From Bacillota bacterium (GTDB taxonomy: Bacteria > Bacillota_C > Negativicutes > CTSoil-072), in NCBI GenBank assembly GCA_017861495.1, contig JAGFXW010000016.1:1-29712 (forward strand): DNA of 29,712 nt. The letters are read 5' to 3'. A program made the translations under genes and the position numbers. Under the pieces are notes generated by a model that worked only from the letters and a program-made list of their open reading frames with translations, was not told the origin of the DNA and ran no database searches. This document shows positions 15,960 through 26,094 of this stretch, in pieces; the first letter of the stretch is position 1, and every line of letters starts with the position of its first letter.

Positions 15960-15988
15960 TTGCGATTTTCAAAAAAACAATATACAAT
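15960..15988 (+). promoter_or_regulatory. Promoter for speD
   Basis: TTGCGA (15960-15965), a 17-nt spacer and TACAAT (15983-15988). The predicted leader is about 70 nt and contains a small hairpin (16013-16018 with 16028-16033). A palindrome GTTTCATGAAAC (15946-15957) lies just upstream of the -35. Confidence 0.6.
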
Positions 15989-16067
15989 ATAGTTGGTTTT
16001 GATTTCGGAGGTATGCTTATAGCCAGAAAGCATTTTCAAATGTCATAGTAAAGGTAAGGAGAAGGAA

Positions 16068-16874
16068 ATGGAAGTTAAAGCGAAAAAAAAATTAAAACTT
16101 TATGGGTTTAATAATCTTACCAAAACATTAAGTTTTAATATGTATGACATTTGTTATGCCAAAACGCCGCAGAACCGGATCGATTATCTTGAGTATATCG
16201 ATGAAGAATACAACGCAGAACGTTTGACGGGAATTTTAACGGAAGTTGCCAATATGATTGGCGCCAACGTTCTCAACATAGCAAAACAGGATTATGATCC
16301 CCAGGGCGCTAGCGTGACGATGTTGATTGCGGAAGAAAAAATAGGCAGTGGTTCGGAAACCGTGGTCGCCCACTTGGATAAAAGCCATATTACGGTCCAT
16401 ACCTATCCGGAATTTCATCCGGACAAAGGGATCACAACATTCCGGGCGGACATCGACGTGTCTACCTGCGGGCAGATTTCTCCATTGAAGGCGTTAAACT
16501 ATTTAATTAACAGTTTTTGTTCCGATATTGTAATTATTGACTACAGGGTACGTGGCTTTACGCGGGAAGTGAACGGTAAAAAAGTATTCATTGACCATAA
16601 AATGAATTCCATCCAAAAATACATTGCCCGCGAAACGCGAAACCTATATCAGATGATCGATGTAAACGTGTACCAGGAAAATATTTTCCATACGAAAATG
16701 ATCCTCAAAGAATTTGATCTGGACAATTATTTGTTCGCCACGCAAAAAAATGAATTATTGCCGGGAGAAAAAAAGAAAATTAAGCAACGCTTGAAAAAAG
16801 AGATGTTGGAAATTTTTTCAGGGTACAACATCCCAAAAGTGAGTGCGAAAATACTGCAGTCAGAGAAAAAATAA
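16068..16874 (+). CDS. speD: S-adenosylmethionine decarboxylase proenzyme, long (E. coli-type) form
   Basis: A 268-aa pyruvoyl enzyme that decarboxylates S-adenosylmethionine to supply aminopropyl groups for spermidine. The self-cleavage site is [13 protein letters not shown], with cleavage between Lys105 and Ser106 creating the pyruvoyl group on the alpha chain. Cys134 in [11 protein letters not shown] is the conserved catalytic cysteine. At 268 aa it belongs to the class 1A form of E. coli (264 aa), not the ~120-aa Bacillus/archaeal form. AAGGAG lies upstream of the ATG. No speE is adjacent, so the spermidine synthase must be elsewhere, or decarboxylated SAM is used by another aminopropyl pathway. 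A weak hairpin terminator follows. Confidence 0.97.
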   Translation: MEVKAKKKLKLYGFNNLTKTLSFNMYDICYAKTPQNRIDYLEYIDEEYNAERLTGILTEVANMIGANVLNIAKQDYDPQGASVTMLIAEEKIGSGSETVVAHLDKSHITVHTYPEFHPDKGITTFRADIDVSTCGQISPLKALNYLINSFCSDIVIIDYRVRGFTREVNGKKVFIDHKMNSIQKYIARETRNLYQMIDVNVYQENIFHTKMILKEFDLDNYLFATQKNELLPGEKKKIKQRLKKEMLEIFSGYNIPKVSAKILQSEKK

Positions 16875-16888
16875 AGAGTTGTGCAGTT

Positions 16889-16925
16889 GATAAGATCTCA
16901 TCCAAAATGGAGAGGTCTTATCTTT
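16889..16925 (+). terminator. Hairpin terminator after speD (weak U tract)
   Basis: An 11-bp stem with one G-U pair (16889-16899 with 16912-16922), with a possible 3-bp inner extension, followed by TTTG. The U tract is short. Confidence 0.6.
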
Positions 16926-17005
16926 GTTAACAGCCTCTGTACGCGTCGGCAAAAGCAACTGTTGTTGCAAGGCATAAGAGATTCTCATGATTTTCCGTGA
17001 AAACG

Positions 17006-17034
17006 TTGGCAATATTTATTGAGTACGCTATAAT
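17006..17034 (+). promoter_or_regulatory. Sigma-A promoter for the DUF1934-argS operon
   Basis: TTGGCA (17006-17011), a 17-nt spacer and a perfect TATAAT (17029-17034). It is the best consensus match in the window, about 27 nt upstream of the start codon. Confidence 0.75.
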
Positions 17035-17061
17035 ATACACATGCTTGCAGGGAGAATGATG

Positions 17062-17490
17062 ATGAAACAAGTTTGGGTAACTGTGACCGGAAACCAATGT
17101 GACAGGGATGGCGAAGAGCAGCAAATCGAATTGCAGGTTCTTGGCCGTTGCTACGAAAAAAATGGCGTGCATTACATCGTGTATGAAGAAAGTCAAGTTT
17201 CCGGCTTGCAGGGAACGACAACTGTTCTCAAACTGTATCCTGATCATGTTGTGTTGTCTCGCAGAGGGGAAGTTGAACAGAGGCTCGAGTTTTATTTGCA
17301 CAGAAAGACGTGCGGGCAATATGTGACGGCTTTTAGCCGTATGCAAATAGATGTGTACACTAAAACTTTGGAAATTAGTCCTGCGACGGATGGTAATCCG
17401 AGTATGGTTGTGATACACTATGACCTGGAAATTGACGGTCAGTGGCAAAGCATGAATCGATTGACGATTGGAATTCGGGAGGAAAAATAA
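17062..17490 (+). CDS. DUF1934 (YwiB-like) beta-barrel protein
   Basis: A 142-aa protein of the DUF1934 family, predicted to adopt a calycin-like beta-barrel. It shows the alternating beta pattern and the stretches YIVYEESQVSGLQGTTTVLK and VVIHYDLEIDGQ typical of the family. The biochemical role is unknown. Three consecutive ATGs occur; the third (17062) is chosen because GGGAG (17050-17054) then has a 7-nt spacing. argS starts 1 nt after its stop, so the two are translationally coupled. The same pair followed by rpoE and pyrG is seen in Bacillus subtilis (ywiB-argS), which supports the call. Confidence 0.85.
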   Translation: MKQVWVTVTGNQCDRDGEEQQIELQVLGRCYEKNGVHYIVYEESQVSGLQGTTTVLKLYPDHVVLSRRGEVEQRLEFYLHRKTCGQYVTAFSRMQIDVYTKTLEISPATDGNPSMVVIHYDLEIDGQWQSMNRLTIGIREEK

Positions 17491-17491
17491 G

Positions 17492-19153
17492 ATGAATATC
17501 AAAGAATTGCTGCAGGATGCTATCGGGCAGGCCGCCCAGGATGCCATAACAGATGGCGTTTTTTGTTTGTCTGACGTGCCGCCGGTGATGTTGGAAATTC
17601 CGCCGCAAAAAGAATACGGGGATTATGCGACGAACTTTGCCATGCAAATGGCTCGTGCTGCGAAGACCAACCCGCGTAAAATTGCTGAAGCGATCAAAGA
17701 GCGCTTGCAATTTCCCTGGTTGGAGAAAGCGGAAGTTGCCGGCCCTGGATTTATTAATTTCTATTTAAAACCGGACTGGCTGTATGCGTCACTGACTGAT
17801 ATTTTAGCGGCCGGTGAGAGTTTTGGACAGACAAATTCCGGACAAAATGAAAAAATCCAGGTTGAATTTGTCAGCGCGAATCCAACAGGTCCATTGCATG
17901 TCGGTCACGGAAGAGGCGCGGCAGTCGGCAGCGCGTTGGCTAATTTGCTCCAAATGGCAGGCTATGACGTGGAAAAAGAATATTATATCAACGATGCGGG
18001 TAACCAAATGGACAACCTGGCGGCATCGGTCAATGCCCGTTACTTGGAATTGCTGGGGATCGGGGCGGATTTCCCGGAAGATGGATATCATGGGCAGGAC
18101 ATTATTGTTACCGCGCAACGTATTATTGACCAAGATGGGGATAAATATTTAAAAATATCTCAACCGGAGCGACTGGATGTTTTTAAAGAGTTGGCGCGCC
18201 AGGAAAAATTAGCGATATTACGGGAAGATCTAGAGGCGTTTGGTGTTACTTTTGACCACTGGTTTAGTGAAAAAAGTTTGCATGAGAACGGAGCCATTAA
18301 AACAACTTGCCAAACTTTGCAGGATAATGGTTTTATTTTTGAACAAGATGGCGCATTATGGTTAAAATCAACTGCTTACGGAGATGACAAGGACCGGGTT
18401 GTTATCCGCGATAATGGAGTGCCAACCTACTTGGCGGCCGATATTGCTTATCATCATAATAAGTTCAAGCGCGGGTTCGATAAACTGATTAATATCTGGG
18501 GCGCCGATCACCATGGTTATATTTGCCGGGTAAAAGCGGCAGTTTCCGCTTTGGGTTATGACGCGGAAAATCTGGAAGTATTAATCTTGCAAATGGTGAA
18601 CCTGTTGCAGGGCGGAGAAGTTGTCAAAATGTCAAAACGCACCGGCCAAGGAGTAACTTTGGCGGAACTGATTGAAGAAGTTGGTTGTGACGCGGCGCGG
18701 TTTTTCTTTATCATGCGTTCGATTGACAGCCAACTCGATTTTGATATGGATTTGGCAAAATCCAGGTCGAATGATAATCCGGTTTACTACATCCAGTATG
18801 CGCATGCGCGGATTGCCAGCGTATTCCGGCAATTAGAAGAAATTGGAGCATCCATTGACCTTGAGGCAGTTGATTTACGGCTGCTCCTGGTTCCCCATGA
18901 ACTGGATTTGATTAAGAAGATGGGGGAATTTCCGGAAGAGGTTGCCTCGGCGGCCCAGGAACGCGCGCCGCATCGTATTGCCCGTTATGCTCATGAAATG
19001 GCCGGCTTGTTCCATAGTTTTTATAATCAATGCCGAATTATCGGCGTAGATCCTGAATTGCAAGCGGCCCGGATTGCACTGATTACTGCCGTTCAAACAA
19101 CAATTCGGCAAACATTAAAAATTTTGGGAGTTTCTGCACCAGAAAAGATGTAA
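17492..19153 (+). CDS. argS: Arginyl-tRNA synthetase
   Basis: A 553-aa class I aminoacyl-tRNA synthetase that charges tRNA-Arg. Visible are an N-terminal tRNA-binding domain (about 1-110), the HIGH-type motif in SANPTGPLHVGHGRG (HVGHG from residue 136) and the KMSK loop in VVKMSKRTG (379-382). The C-terminal DALR anticodon-binding helical bundle follows (from about 440, with NPVYYIQYAHARI before it). Length is normal. GGGAGG precedes the ATG at 17492 by 9 nt. It is coupled to DUF1934 upstream. A 67-nt gap with its own -10 separates it from the delta-like gene. Confidence 0.97.
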   Translation: MNIKELLQDAIGQAAQDAITDGVFCLSDVPPVMLEIPPQKEYGDYATNFAMQMARAAKTNPRKIAEAIKERLQFPWLEKAEVAGPGFINFYLKPDWLYASLTDILAAGESFGQTNSGQNEKIQVEFVSANPTGPLHVGHGRGAAVGSALANLLQMAGYDVEKEYYINDAGNQMDNLAASVNARYLELLGIGADFPEDGYHGQDIIVTAQRIIDQDGDKYLKISQPERLDVFKELARQEKLAILREDLEAFGVTFDHWFSEKSLHENGAIKTTCQTLQDNGFIFEQDGALWLKSTAYGDDKDRVVIRDNGVPTYLAADIAYHHNKFKRGFDKLINIWGADHHGYICRVKAAVSALGYDAENLEVLILQMVNLLQGGEVVKMSKRTGQGVTLAELIEEVGCDAARFFFIMRSIDSQLDFDMDLAKSRSNDNPVYYIQYAHARIASVFRQLEEIGASIDLEAVDLRLLLVPHELDLIKKMGEFPEEVASAAQERAPHRIARYAHEMAGLFHSFYNQCRIIGVDPELQAARIALITAVQTTIRQTLKILGVSAPEKM

Positions 19154-19189
19154 TTGACAAGGATTTTTCCTCCTTATGGTGAATATAAT
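19154..19189 (+). promoter_or_regulatory. TTGACA and TATAAT with unusually long 24-nt spacing, before rpoE
   Basis: A perfect TTGACA (19154-19159) and a perfect TATAAT (19184-19189) are 24 nt apart, with AAGGA/TCCTT inverted arms between them. A normal spacing is 17, so the two may not form one promoter; the -10 alone could act with a poor -35. Confidence 0.3.
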
Positions 19190-19220
19190 TAACAATATTT
19201 AGGTGCGGGGGGAAAACTTC

Positions 19221-21235
<2,015 letters not shown>

Positions 21236-21259
21236 AGCCTGTAAAAGGGAGAATTTTTG

Positions 21260-21290
21260 GAGACTGTTGAGTAGCAACAGTCTCTTTTTT
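21260..21290 (+). terminator. Strong intrinsic terminator after pyrG, abutting the sppA ribosome-binding site
   Basis: A 10-bp perfect stem (21260-21269 with 21275-21284), a 5-nt loop and T6 (21285-21290). The sppA Shine-Dalgarno starts only 4 nt later, leaving no room for a promoter between. Confidence 0.92.
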
Positions 21291-21309
21291 ACCAGGAGGA
21301 GTGATCGGC

Positions 21310-22239
21310 ATGCTTAAAAAGTTGGTTATTGTTTTTTTAGTGATTGTCGTGTTGGCTTGTTTGACGTTTATTGCTGCCAGGAATTCTGATCTTAAACCGG
21401 CGTACAAGCCAGGTAAGATCGCTGTGATTTATGTGGATGGCGTAATTATGAATGGGCGGGGCCAAAGCAGCCTATTGGGCGAACGTGGCGGAACCGACAA
21501 TATTATCCGGCAATTGCATGATGCTCTTGCAGATGAAACAATAAAAGCAATTGTGCTGCGGATCAATAGTCCTGGCGGAAGCGTAACGGCAACGCAGGAG
21601 GTAGGCGAAGAAATCAAGAAAGTCCGGGCAGCTGGGAAAATTGTCGTTGCCAGTATGGGCGATATTGCGGCATCAGGCGGATATTGGCTGGCAGTTACGA
21701 CGGACCGGATTTATGCGAACCCAACGACATTAACAGGCAGTATTGGAGTATATATGCCTTATGCAAACTGGCAGGAACTTTTACAAAAAATCGGCATCCA
21801 GCAAGAAAAGATAAAAAGTGGCGCTCACAAAGATATCTTATCGCCGGACCGGCCTATAACGGACGAAGAACGAAAAATGATCCAGACAATCGTCGACCAG
21901 ATGTATGAACAGTTTGTCGATATAGTTGCCGACGGAAGGAAAATGGACCGGCAAGCTGTTCATCAGCTGGCGGATGGCCGGATTTATACCGGGATACAGG
22001 CCAAAGAATTAGGATTGGTGGATGATTTTGGCAATTTGTACGATGCAATCGATGGGGCGGCAAAAATGGCGGGCATAAGAGGAAAACCGCAAATTAAAGA
22101 ATATGACAAAGGGAGTCCCTTGTCCCTGTTTTTCGGCGCGAATGAAAAAATAGATTTGAGTATGTTCTTTCCCACACAGTTGCGGCAAGCGTTGCCGACA
22201 ATAACGCCGCTGGCTATGCCGGTAAGGTGGGGTGAATAA
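21310..22239 (+). CDS. sppA: Signal peptide peptidase SppA (S49 family)
   Basis: A 309-aa membrane-anchored serine protease that degrades signal peptides left after secretion. An N-terminal transmembrane segment (about residues 4-24) is followed by the S49 protease domain. The nucleophile Ser122 is in GDIAASGGYW, the general base Lys174 in SGAHKDILSP, with INSPGGSV (about 80) and LTGSIGVYM also typical. This is the short, single-domain type of Gram-positive bacteria. The ATG at 21310 is chosen, 10 nt after AGGAGG; an in-frame GTG at 21301 overlaps that site. Its GTG-started neighbour follows after 1 nt, so the two are coupled. No promoter fits between the pyrG terminator and the gene. Confidence 0.95.
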   Translation: MLKKLVIVFLVIVVLACLTFIAARNSDLKPAYKPGKIAVIYVDGVIMNGRGQSSLLGERGGTDNIIRQLHDALADETIKAIVLRINSPGGSVTATQEVGEEIKKVRAAGKIVVASMGDIAASGGYWLAVTTDRIYANPTTLTGSIGVYMPYANWQELLQKIGIQQEKIKSGAHKDILSPDRPITDEERKMIQTIVDQMYEQFVDIVADGRKMDRQAVHQLADGRIYTGIQAKELGLVDDFGNLYDAIDGAAKMAGIRGKPQIKEYDKGSPLSLFFGANEKIDLSMFFPTQLRQALPTITPLAMPVRWGE

Positions 22240-22240
22240 A

Positions 22241-22822
22241 GTGGGCAATTTTCTGGATATATTATACGATGTTTTATTCCATCCGGCGGTCGCCATGCGA
22301 ACGATTGCCTCGGAAAAAAGACTGGGATATTCCTTGGGCGTTTTTTTGCTCAGTGTATTCGTTCCGGCGTGGGCTTCCTATTTTGGCCTGCAAAGTGTTG
22401 ATTTTTCTGTTGTGGCCTGGTTTGTTATTATTGGCCAAATCCTCATCAGCCTGGTTTTTTGGATTGTTGGGGCCGGCTTTTTTGGCTTGATAGCGGAGTT
22501 GCTCGGCGGACATGGAACTGCTGCCGGCTTGCTGGCCGCTATGGGTTTTTCCCATTTTCCCCGCATTTTCATTGCGCCGCTGCTTGTTTTCGCCAGCCTC
22601 CTTCCGAGAACGGTTCAAGCTTTGTTTCTTGCTTTGTTTGTTAGTGTCACTGTGGTTTGGACGTTAATTTTGTATATAATTGCAATCCGCGAGGCCTATT
22701 TGTTGTCAACTCTCAGGGCGGTTATGGTGCTGATTACGCCGCTGGCTGTGATTTTTGGCATTGGAATTGTAATTGTTGTGTCCGTTGGGACCATGCTATT
22801 GCAATGGCTGCCATGGCTATAG
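22241..22822 (+). CDS. Yip1-family integral membrane protein
   Basis: A 193-aa hydrophobic protein with an N-terminal amphipathic stretch (LDILYDVLFHPAVAMRTIAS) and about five predicted membrane segments (roughly 30-50, 57-80, 85-107, 114-150, 165-188). The FHP motif followed by helices fits the Yip1 domain family, whose bacterial function is unknown. The GTG at 22241 is chosen over the GTG at 22232, because AAGGTGGGG then lies at workable spacing. It starts 1 nt after the sppA stop, so it is probably coupled with it; this hints at a role at the membrane but proves none. Confidence 0.75.
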   Translation: MGNFLDILYDVLFHPAVAMRTIASEKRLGYSLGVFLLSVFVPAWASYFGLQSVDFSVVAWFVIIGQILISLVFWIVGAGFFGLIAELLGGHGTAAGLLAAMGFSHFPRIFIAPLLVFASLLPRTVQALFLALFVSVTVVWTLILYIIAIREAYLLSTLRAVMVLITPLAVIFGIGIVIVVSVGTMLLQWLPWL

Positions 22823-22863
22823 GCGGAATGTTTCTGGTATGTGATAACTGAGGGGTGGCATTC

Positions 22864-25230
22864 ATGCGCAAAAAGATTGTTACAAGCAGTTTCTGCAGCC
22901 TTTTGTTGGTTACTTTTATTTTCCTGGGCGGTTGTTCATGGTCAAGCAGACAATCGAACGCCGGACTGGTGCCGGTTTCGAATCAGACGCTGGATAAATG
23001 GCGAACCGAAAACGTCCGTTCGGTCGGAAACGGGAATTTTTATCAAGTGGTTGGCGGCAGGTGGCTGGGGGCTGATACGGCATTGCAGGCATCGGCCGGT
23101 GATAAGGGGCATGTGGAGTACTTTTGCGATATCCAAGCAGGGCGTGAGGCGATCCTTGCATTCCGACTGCAATTTTTATCTACGCAAGGGACTGCCCGGT
23201 TAAAAATTATTGCTCTGGATGAACAGCAAAATTGTATCGGCAGCATTGGCTGGATTTACAGCGGACAAGTACCGGTGAACAACGGAAGTGAAGTCTGGAT
23301 CGATGCGAGGTACGGCAATAATTACAGCGGAAATTGGATTGAAGGAACTTACCATATCGAGACGGTTTTCCGGCAGTTTTTGCCGGCTGGGAAATGGCAA
23401 ACTGCCCGGAACTACCGCTGCAGCGTGGAAATAGGCGAGGGACAACATGTATTGATTACCGGTTTGACCGGGGCAATTGATTGGAACAAGGCGCTTGTGT
23501 TGACGGCGCGCGCCAATGCCCAGTCTGTATTGGTCGGCGATGTTTTTACGGTTGAAACGACTGTCCGGAATGAAGCGGATCACGTGGTGCCGGCCGTAGT
23601 GGTTTCTGCTTTGGAGCCGTACGGCTATGGATTGGTGTTGATGGAACCGGCTCAGAAAGTAGTTGAAAATTTACAACCGGGTGAAGTTCGCCGGCTAACT
23701 TGGCAGGTGAAAGCGCAGAGGCCGGATGCGGTGAATTTAAATCAGCCCTGGAGTTTGCAGTTTGCTATGAATGACATGCCTTCAGCATCTGTAATCAACA
23801 TAGCGGTAATGGATCCACGTCCAGGGCGGATTTTTTATGTCATGACCGAAGATTTGGAACCGATTGATTCCGCCGGATATGGTAAGCAGTGGGGAAACGC
23901 CGATGGCTGGCTGAATCCACAGGAACTGCAAGTCCAGATGGTCAATAAAGCGGAAAAATTGAATAAGATTGCCGAACAGTATGGAGCGAAATGGACCCAT
24001 TATATTGCCTGGCCGGTCATTAAGGCCGCGGAATGGGCGGCGCTGCAGCAAGGCGGCGCAGGTTGGCAAGCCGCGGCAGAGGCTGTGAAACAGTCTGTCA
24101 GTCGGCAATCGGCTAAGGGCCATGAATATGCGCTCCATTTGCATATGGATTATGACCCTTTATTGCCGGGAAATATCCTGGCGTACAATCCAACGGTAAA
24201 CGGTTTATGGGCCAATCATTTGCGGCACGGATGGGCTCATGCATTGGGTGAAAAGGGTGATTTCAATAATTATGCCAGCAGAACAGGGACTTTGTACACG
24301 TATCAGAAAATCTTGGATTCACTGGCGGTGAATTCCCAGCAAGGCCAGATTGTAACGGCGCGGGCCGGTTCCTTTGATTTTGGCAGTGGAAGCCAAAGTG
24401 AGGCAATGAGCATCTTGGCGTATCGCAGTATCGGCCTATGGGGGTCAAGTGATGCGGATGGTAATGAAGGCGGCTTGACGTCAGCCCCGTTTGGCAAAGA
24501 AATCTATTTTACGGCGGAAGATGACATTAACCAACCGGCGATAAAACTTTCTTCCGTTGGTTTGGTCGAATTTCGGCCGACGCCCCGGCGCTATTTGTCG
24601 TATGATAATCAAAGCATGGAGGTTATGAATGCGATTGTAGACCAAGGTATAACTGCTCATTCGCAAGGACAGGCGGTCAAACCGGGAATCCATGCGATCG
24701 TTGGCTTCACGCATGCTATGTTTGTTATGGGTGATGGTGATTGGACCAGTACGGACGGCGGTCAATATAAAGTGATTGAAGACCATCTTGCTTATGTGAA
24801 GAAGGCATACGCCGATCAGGGAGTTGTTCAATTTGCGACTGCCGGTGATTTGGTGAAAGCGTATTTAGCCTACTATTCACCACAACTGGTGAGTGTATAT
24901 GGACCCCGTATTTACCAAGGACCGTTTTTTTCGGAATTTGCCATAGTGTTTTTAGGAGATGACATTCCCGTTGATTCAATGCACGCGCATACTGTAAAAA
25001 TAACTTATCCGTTGTATTTGCGCGAAAGTGCCTATCGCATTAAAATATTAAAAAATGGGGAGCCGATTGTTTCAACCTGGGGTTTGCCAACCGAGGATAA
25101 CACCGTGAATTTTGTTGTCGACGACCGTCAGGCGAAATATACTTTGCGGGTGTATGACAATAGGCTGATTTCCAAGATGGTGCATGTTTACCGGTCGGTC
25201 AAGAATAATTTATTGAAATATGTTGGCTGA
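22864..25230 (+). CDS. Large lipoprotein with polysaccharide-deacetylase-like region
   Basis: A 788-aa protein with a lipoprotein signal (hydrophobic stretch about 7-22, lipobox FLGGC), so it is probably anchored to the outer face of a membrane. The N-terminal half looks like beta-rich modules: one at about 30-205 and a CARDB-like segment at about 215-320 (VGDVFTVETTVRNEADHVVP). From about 325 to 690 there are traces of the NodB deacetylase barrel: MTEDLE (about 327), GHEYALHLHMDYDP (about 419-432), RAGSFDFGSG (about 500) and GFTHAMFV (about 613). The exact NodB catalytic D-D and HSxxHP pattern is not intact, so activity is uncertain. A C-terminal beta segment ends the protein. GAGGGG (22850-22855) precedes the ATG. 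It probably continues the sppA-Yip1 transcript. Confidence 0.65.
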   Translation: MRKKIVTSSFCSLLLVTFIFLGGCSWSSRQSNAGLVPVSNQTLDKWRTENVRSVGNGNFYQVVGGRWLGADTALQASAGDKGHVEYFCDIQAGREAILAFRLQFLSTQGTARLKIIALDEQQNCIGSIGWIYSGQVPVNNGSEVWIDARYGNNYSGNWIEGTYHIETVFRQFLPAGKWQTARNYRCSVEIGEGQHVLITGLTGAIDWNKALVLTARANAQSVLVGDVFTVETTVRNEADHVVPAVVVSALEPYGYGLVLMEPAQKVVENLQPGEVRRLTWQVKAQRPDAVNLNQPWSLQFAMNDMPSASVINIAVMDPRPGRIFYVMTEDLEPIDSAGYGKQWGNADGWLNPQELQVQMVNKAEKLNKIAEQYGAKWTHYIAWPVIKAAEWAALQQGGAGWQAAAEAVKQSVSRQSAKGHEYALHLHMDYDPLLPGNILAYNPTVNGLWANHLRHGWAHALGEKGDFNNYASRTGTLYTYQKILDSLAVNSQQGQIVTARAGSFDFGSGSQSEAMSILAYRSIGLWGSSDADGNEGGLTSAPFGKEIYFTAEDDINQPAIKLSSVGLVEFRPTPRRYLSYDNQSMEVMNAIVDQGITAHSQGQAVKPGIHAIVGFTHAMFVMGDGDWTSTDGGQYKVIEDHLAYVKKAYADQGVVQFATAGDLVKAYLAYYSPQLVSVYGPRIYQGPFFSEFAIVFLGDDIPVDSMHAHTVKITYPLYLRESAYRIKILKNGEPIVSTWGLPTEDNTVNFVVDDRQAKYTLRVYDNRLISKMVHVYRSVKNNLLKYVG

Positions 25231-25235
25231 ACTAT

Positions 25236-25309
25236 ACACAGGCACAGGTGCTTCAGATGGAGCTATTCCCGTCGGGGCACGGGCAGTTTCCGCTGAAGCA
25301 AGTCTGTGT
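25236..25309 (+). other. Compact multi-helix structured element
   Basis: Nested helices can form: ACACAG (25236-25241) or CACAG (25243-25247) with CTGTG(T) at 25304-25309; GCTTCAG (25250-25256) with CTGAAGC (25293-25299); GGAGCT (25259-25264) with AGTTTCC (25285-25291, one bulge); and CCCGT (25268-25272) with ACGGG (25279-25283), loop CGGGGC. Only a poor T tract follows. It may terminate the lipoprotein transcript, be a leader of the cysteine-rich gene, or encode a small RNA. I recognise no known class. Confidence 0.5.
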
Positions 25310-25369
25310 TTGTACTAGCAGGAAAATGATTGGTGATTGCCGAAATAAACGGTGAAAGAGGGGGTTTAT

Positions 25370-26002
25370 ATGGTTATTTCGGCTGTTGCGACGATCGCGT
25401 TATATTGCCCATATTGTGGGATTCCCCATTTGCATAATTTGAATCAATTTTCCCTGCAGACGCATGGCAAACAAGAATTACAATGCAGTTGCGGAAAATT
25501 TCGCGCCGTTGTGCTGAGTAGTCACCTCCGCCAATGGGTTTTTCAAATTCCCTGTATTAGTTGTGGATCGGATCATATTATTTGTGTGAGCCGAAATTCA
25601 ATCAATGAGAACCAGGTATTGAAACTTTATTGTGATAAAGATAATTTAGAATTAGGCTTCATAGGAAACAACGAAACGGTAAAACAAATGGTAGCGGCGC
25701 AACAATTGGCGGTTAGCCGCTTATTGCATGAGCCGGGCAGTGAAGAAAATGCCGCTGATCCTCAATTGCTATTCGTTGCGTTAAACCGCGTGCATGATAT
25801 TGCGGAAGCGGGAGGCTTAAATTGCCAATGCGGCAGTACCAACATCAAAGCGGCCCTTTGGAATTACTGCATTGAAATAGAATGTATGACTTGCGGCGGC
25901 CGCAAAATTATTTCTGCGCGCAACAAAGACGATTTAAAGCGGATCGAAGCATTAAAAACGATCCAACTGATGGATTGCAAAAAATCCCATCATCAACGTT
26001 AA
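25370..26002 (+). CDS. Unrecognised cysteine-rich (multi-zinc-ribbon-like) protein
   Basis: A 210-aa protein I cannot assign to a family. It has paired cysteines: CPYC (13-16), CSC (39-41), CISC (62-65), CQC (152-154), CMTC (172-175), plus single C72, C88, C167 and C203. The blocks CxCG...CxxCG at 39-66 and 152-176 look like two copies of one unit, each followed by a beta-like stretch ending in I-I; CPYC with CSC may form a further site. Zinc binding is inferred. There is no signal peptide or membrane segment. AGAGGGGG ends 5 nt before the ATG at 25370, which rules out the upstream GTG at 25352. It sits between the structured element and a terminator directly before mfd. Confidence 0.72.
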   Translation: MVISAVATIALYCPYCGIPHLHNLNQFSLQTHGKQELQCSCGKFRAVVLSSHLRQWVFQIPCISCGSDHIICVSRNSINENQVLKLYCDKDNLELGFIGNNETVKQMVAAQQLAVSRLLHEPGSEENAADPQLLFVALNRVHDIAEAGGLNCQCGSTNIKAALWNYCIEIECMTCGGRKIISARNKDDLKRIEALKTIQLMDCKKSHHQR

Positions 26003-26041
26003 TAGAAATCGGAAATGAAAAAATAGTAGGATTAAGCACTG

Positions 26042-26076
26042 GAGTTTTAGCGGGCAACGCGGCTAAAACTCTTTTT
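26042..26076 (+). terminator. Intrinsic terminator in the mfd leader
   Basis: A 10-bp perfect stem (26042-26051 with 26062-26071), 10-nt loop, then T5 (26072-26076). The mfd ATG is 18 nt after the T tract, so either it attenuates mfd or mfd is expressed by read-through. A weak promoter candidate upstream of it is TTGCAA (25975-25980)-N17-GTTAAT (25998-26003). Confidence 0.85.
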
Positions 26077-26094
26077 AGTATGGGTGGGGTAAAG

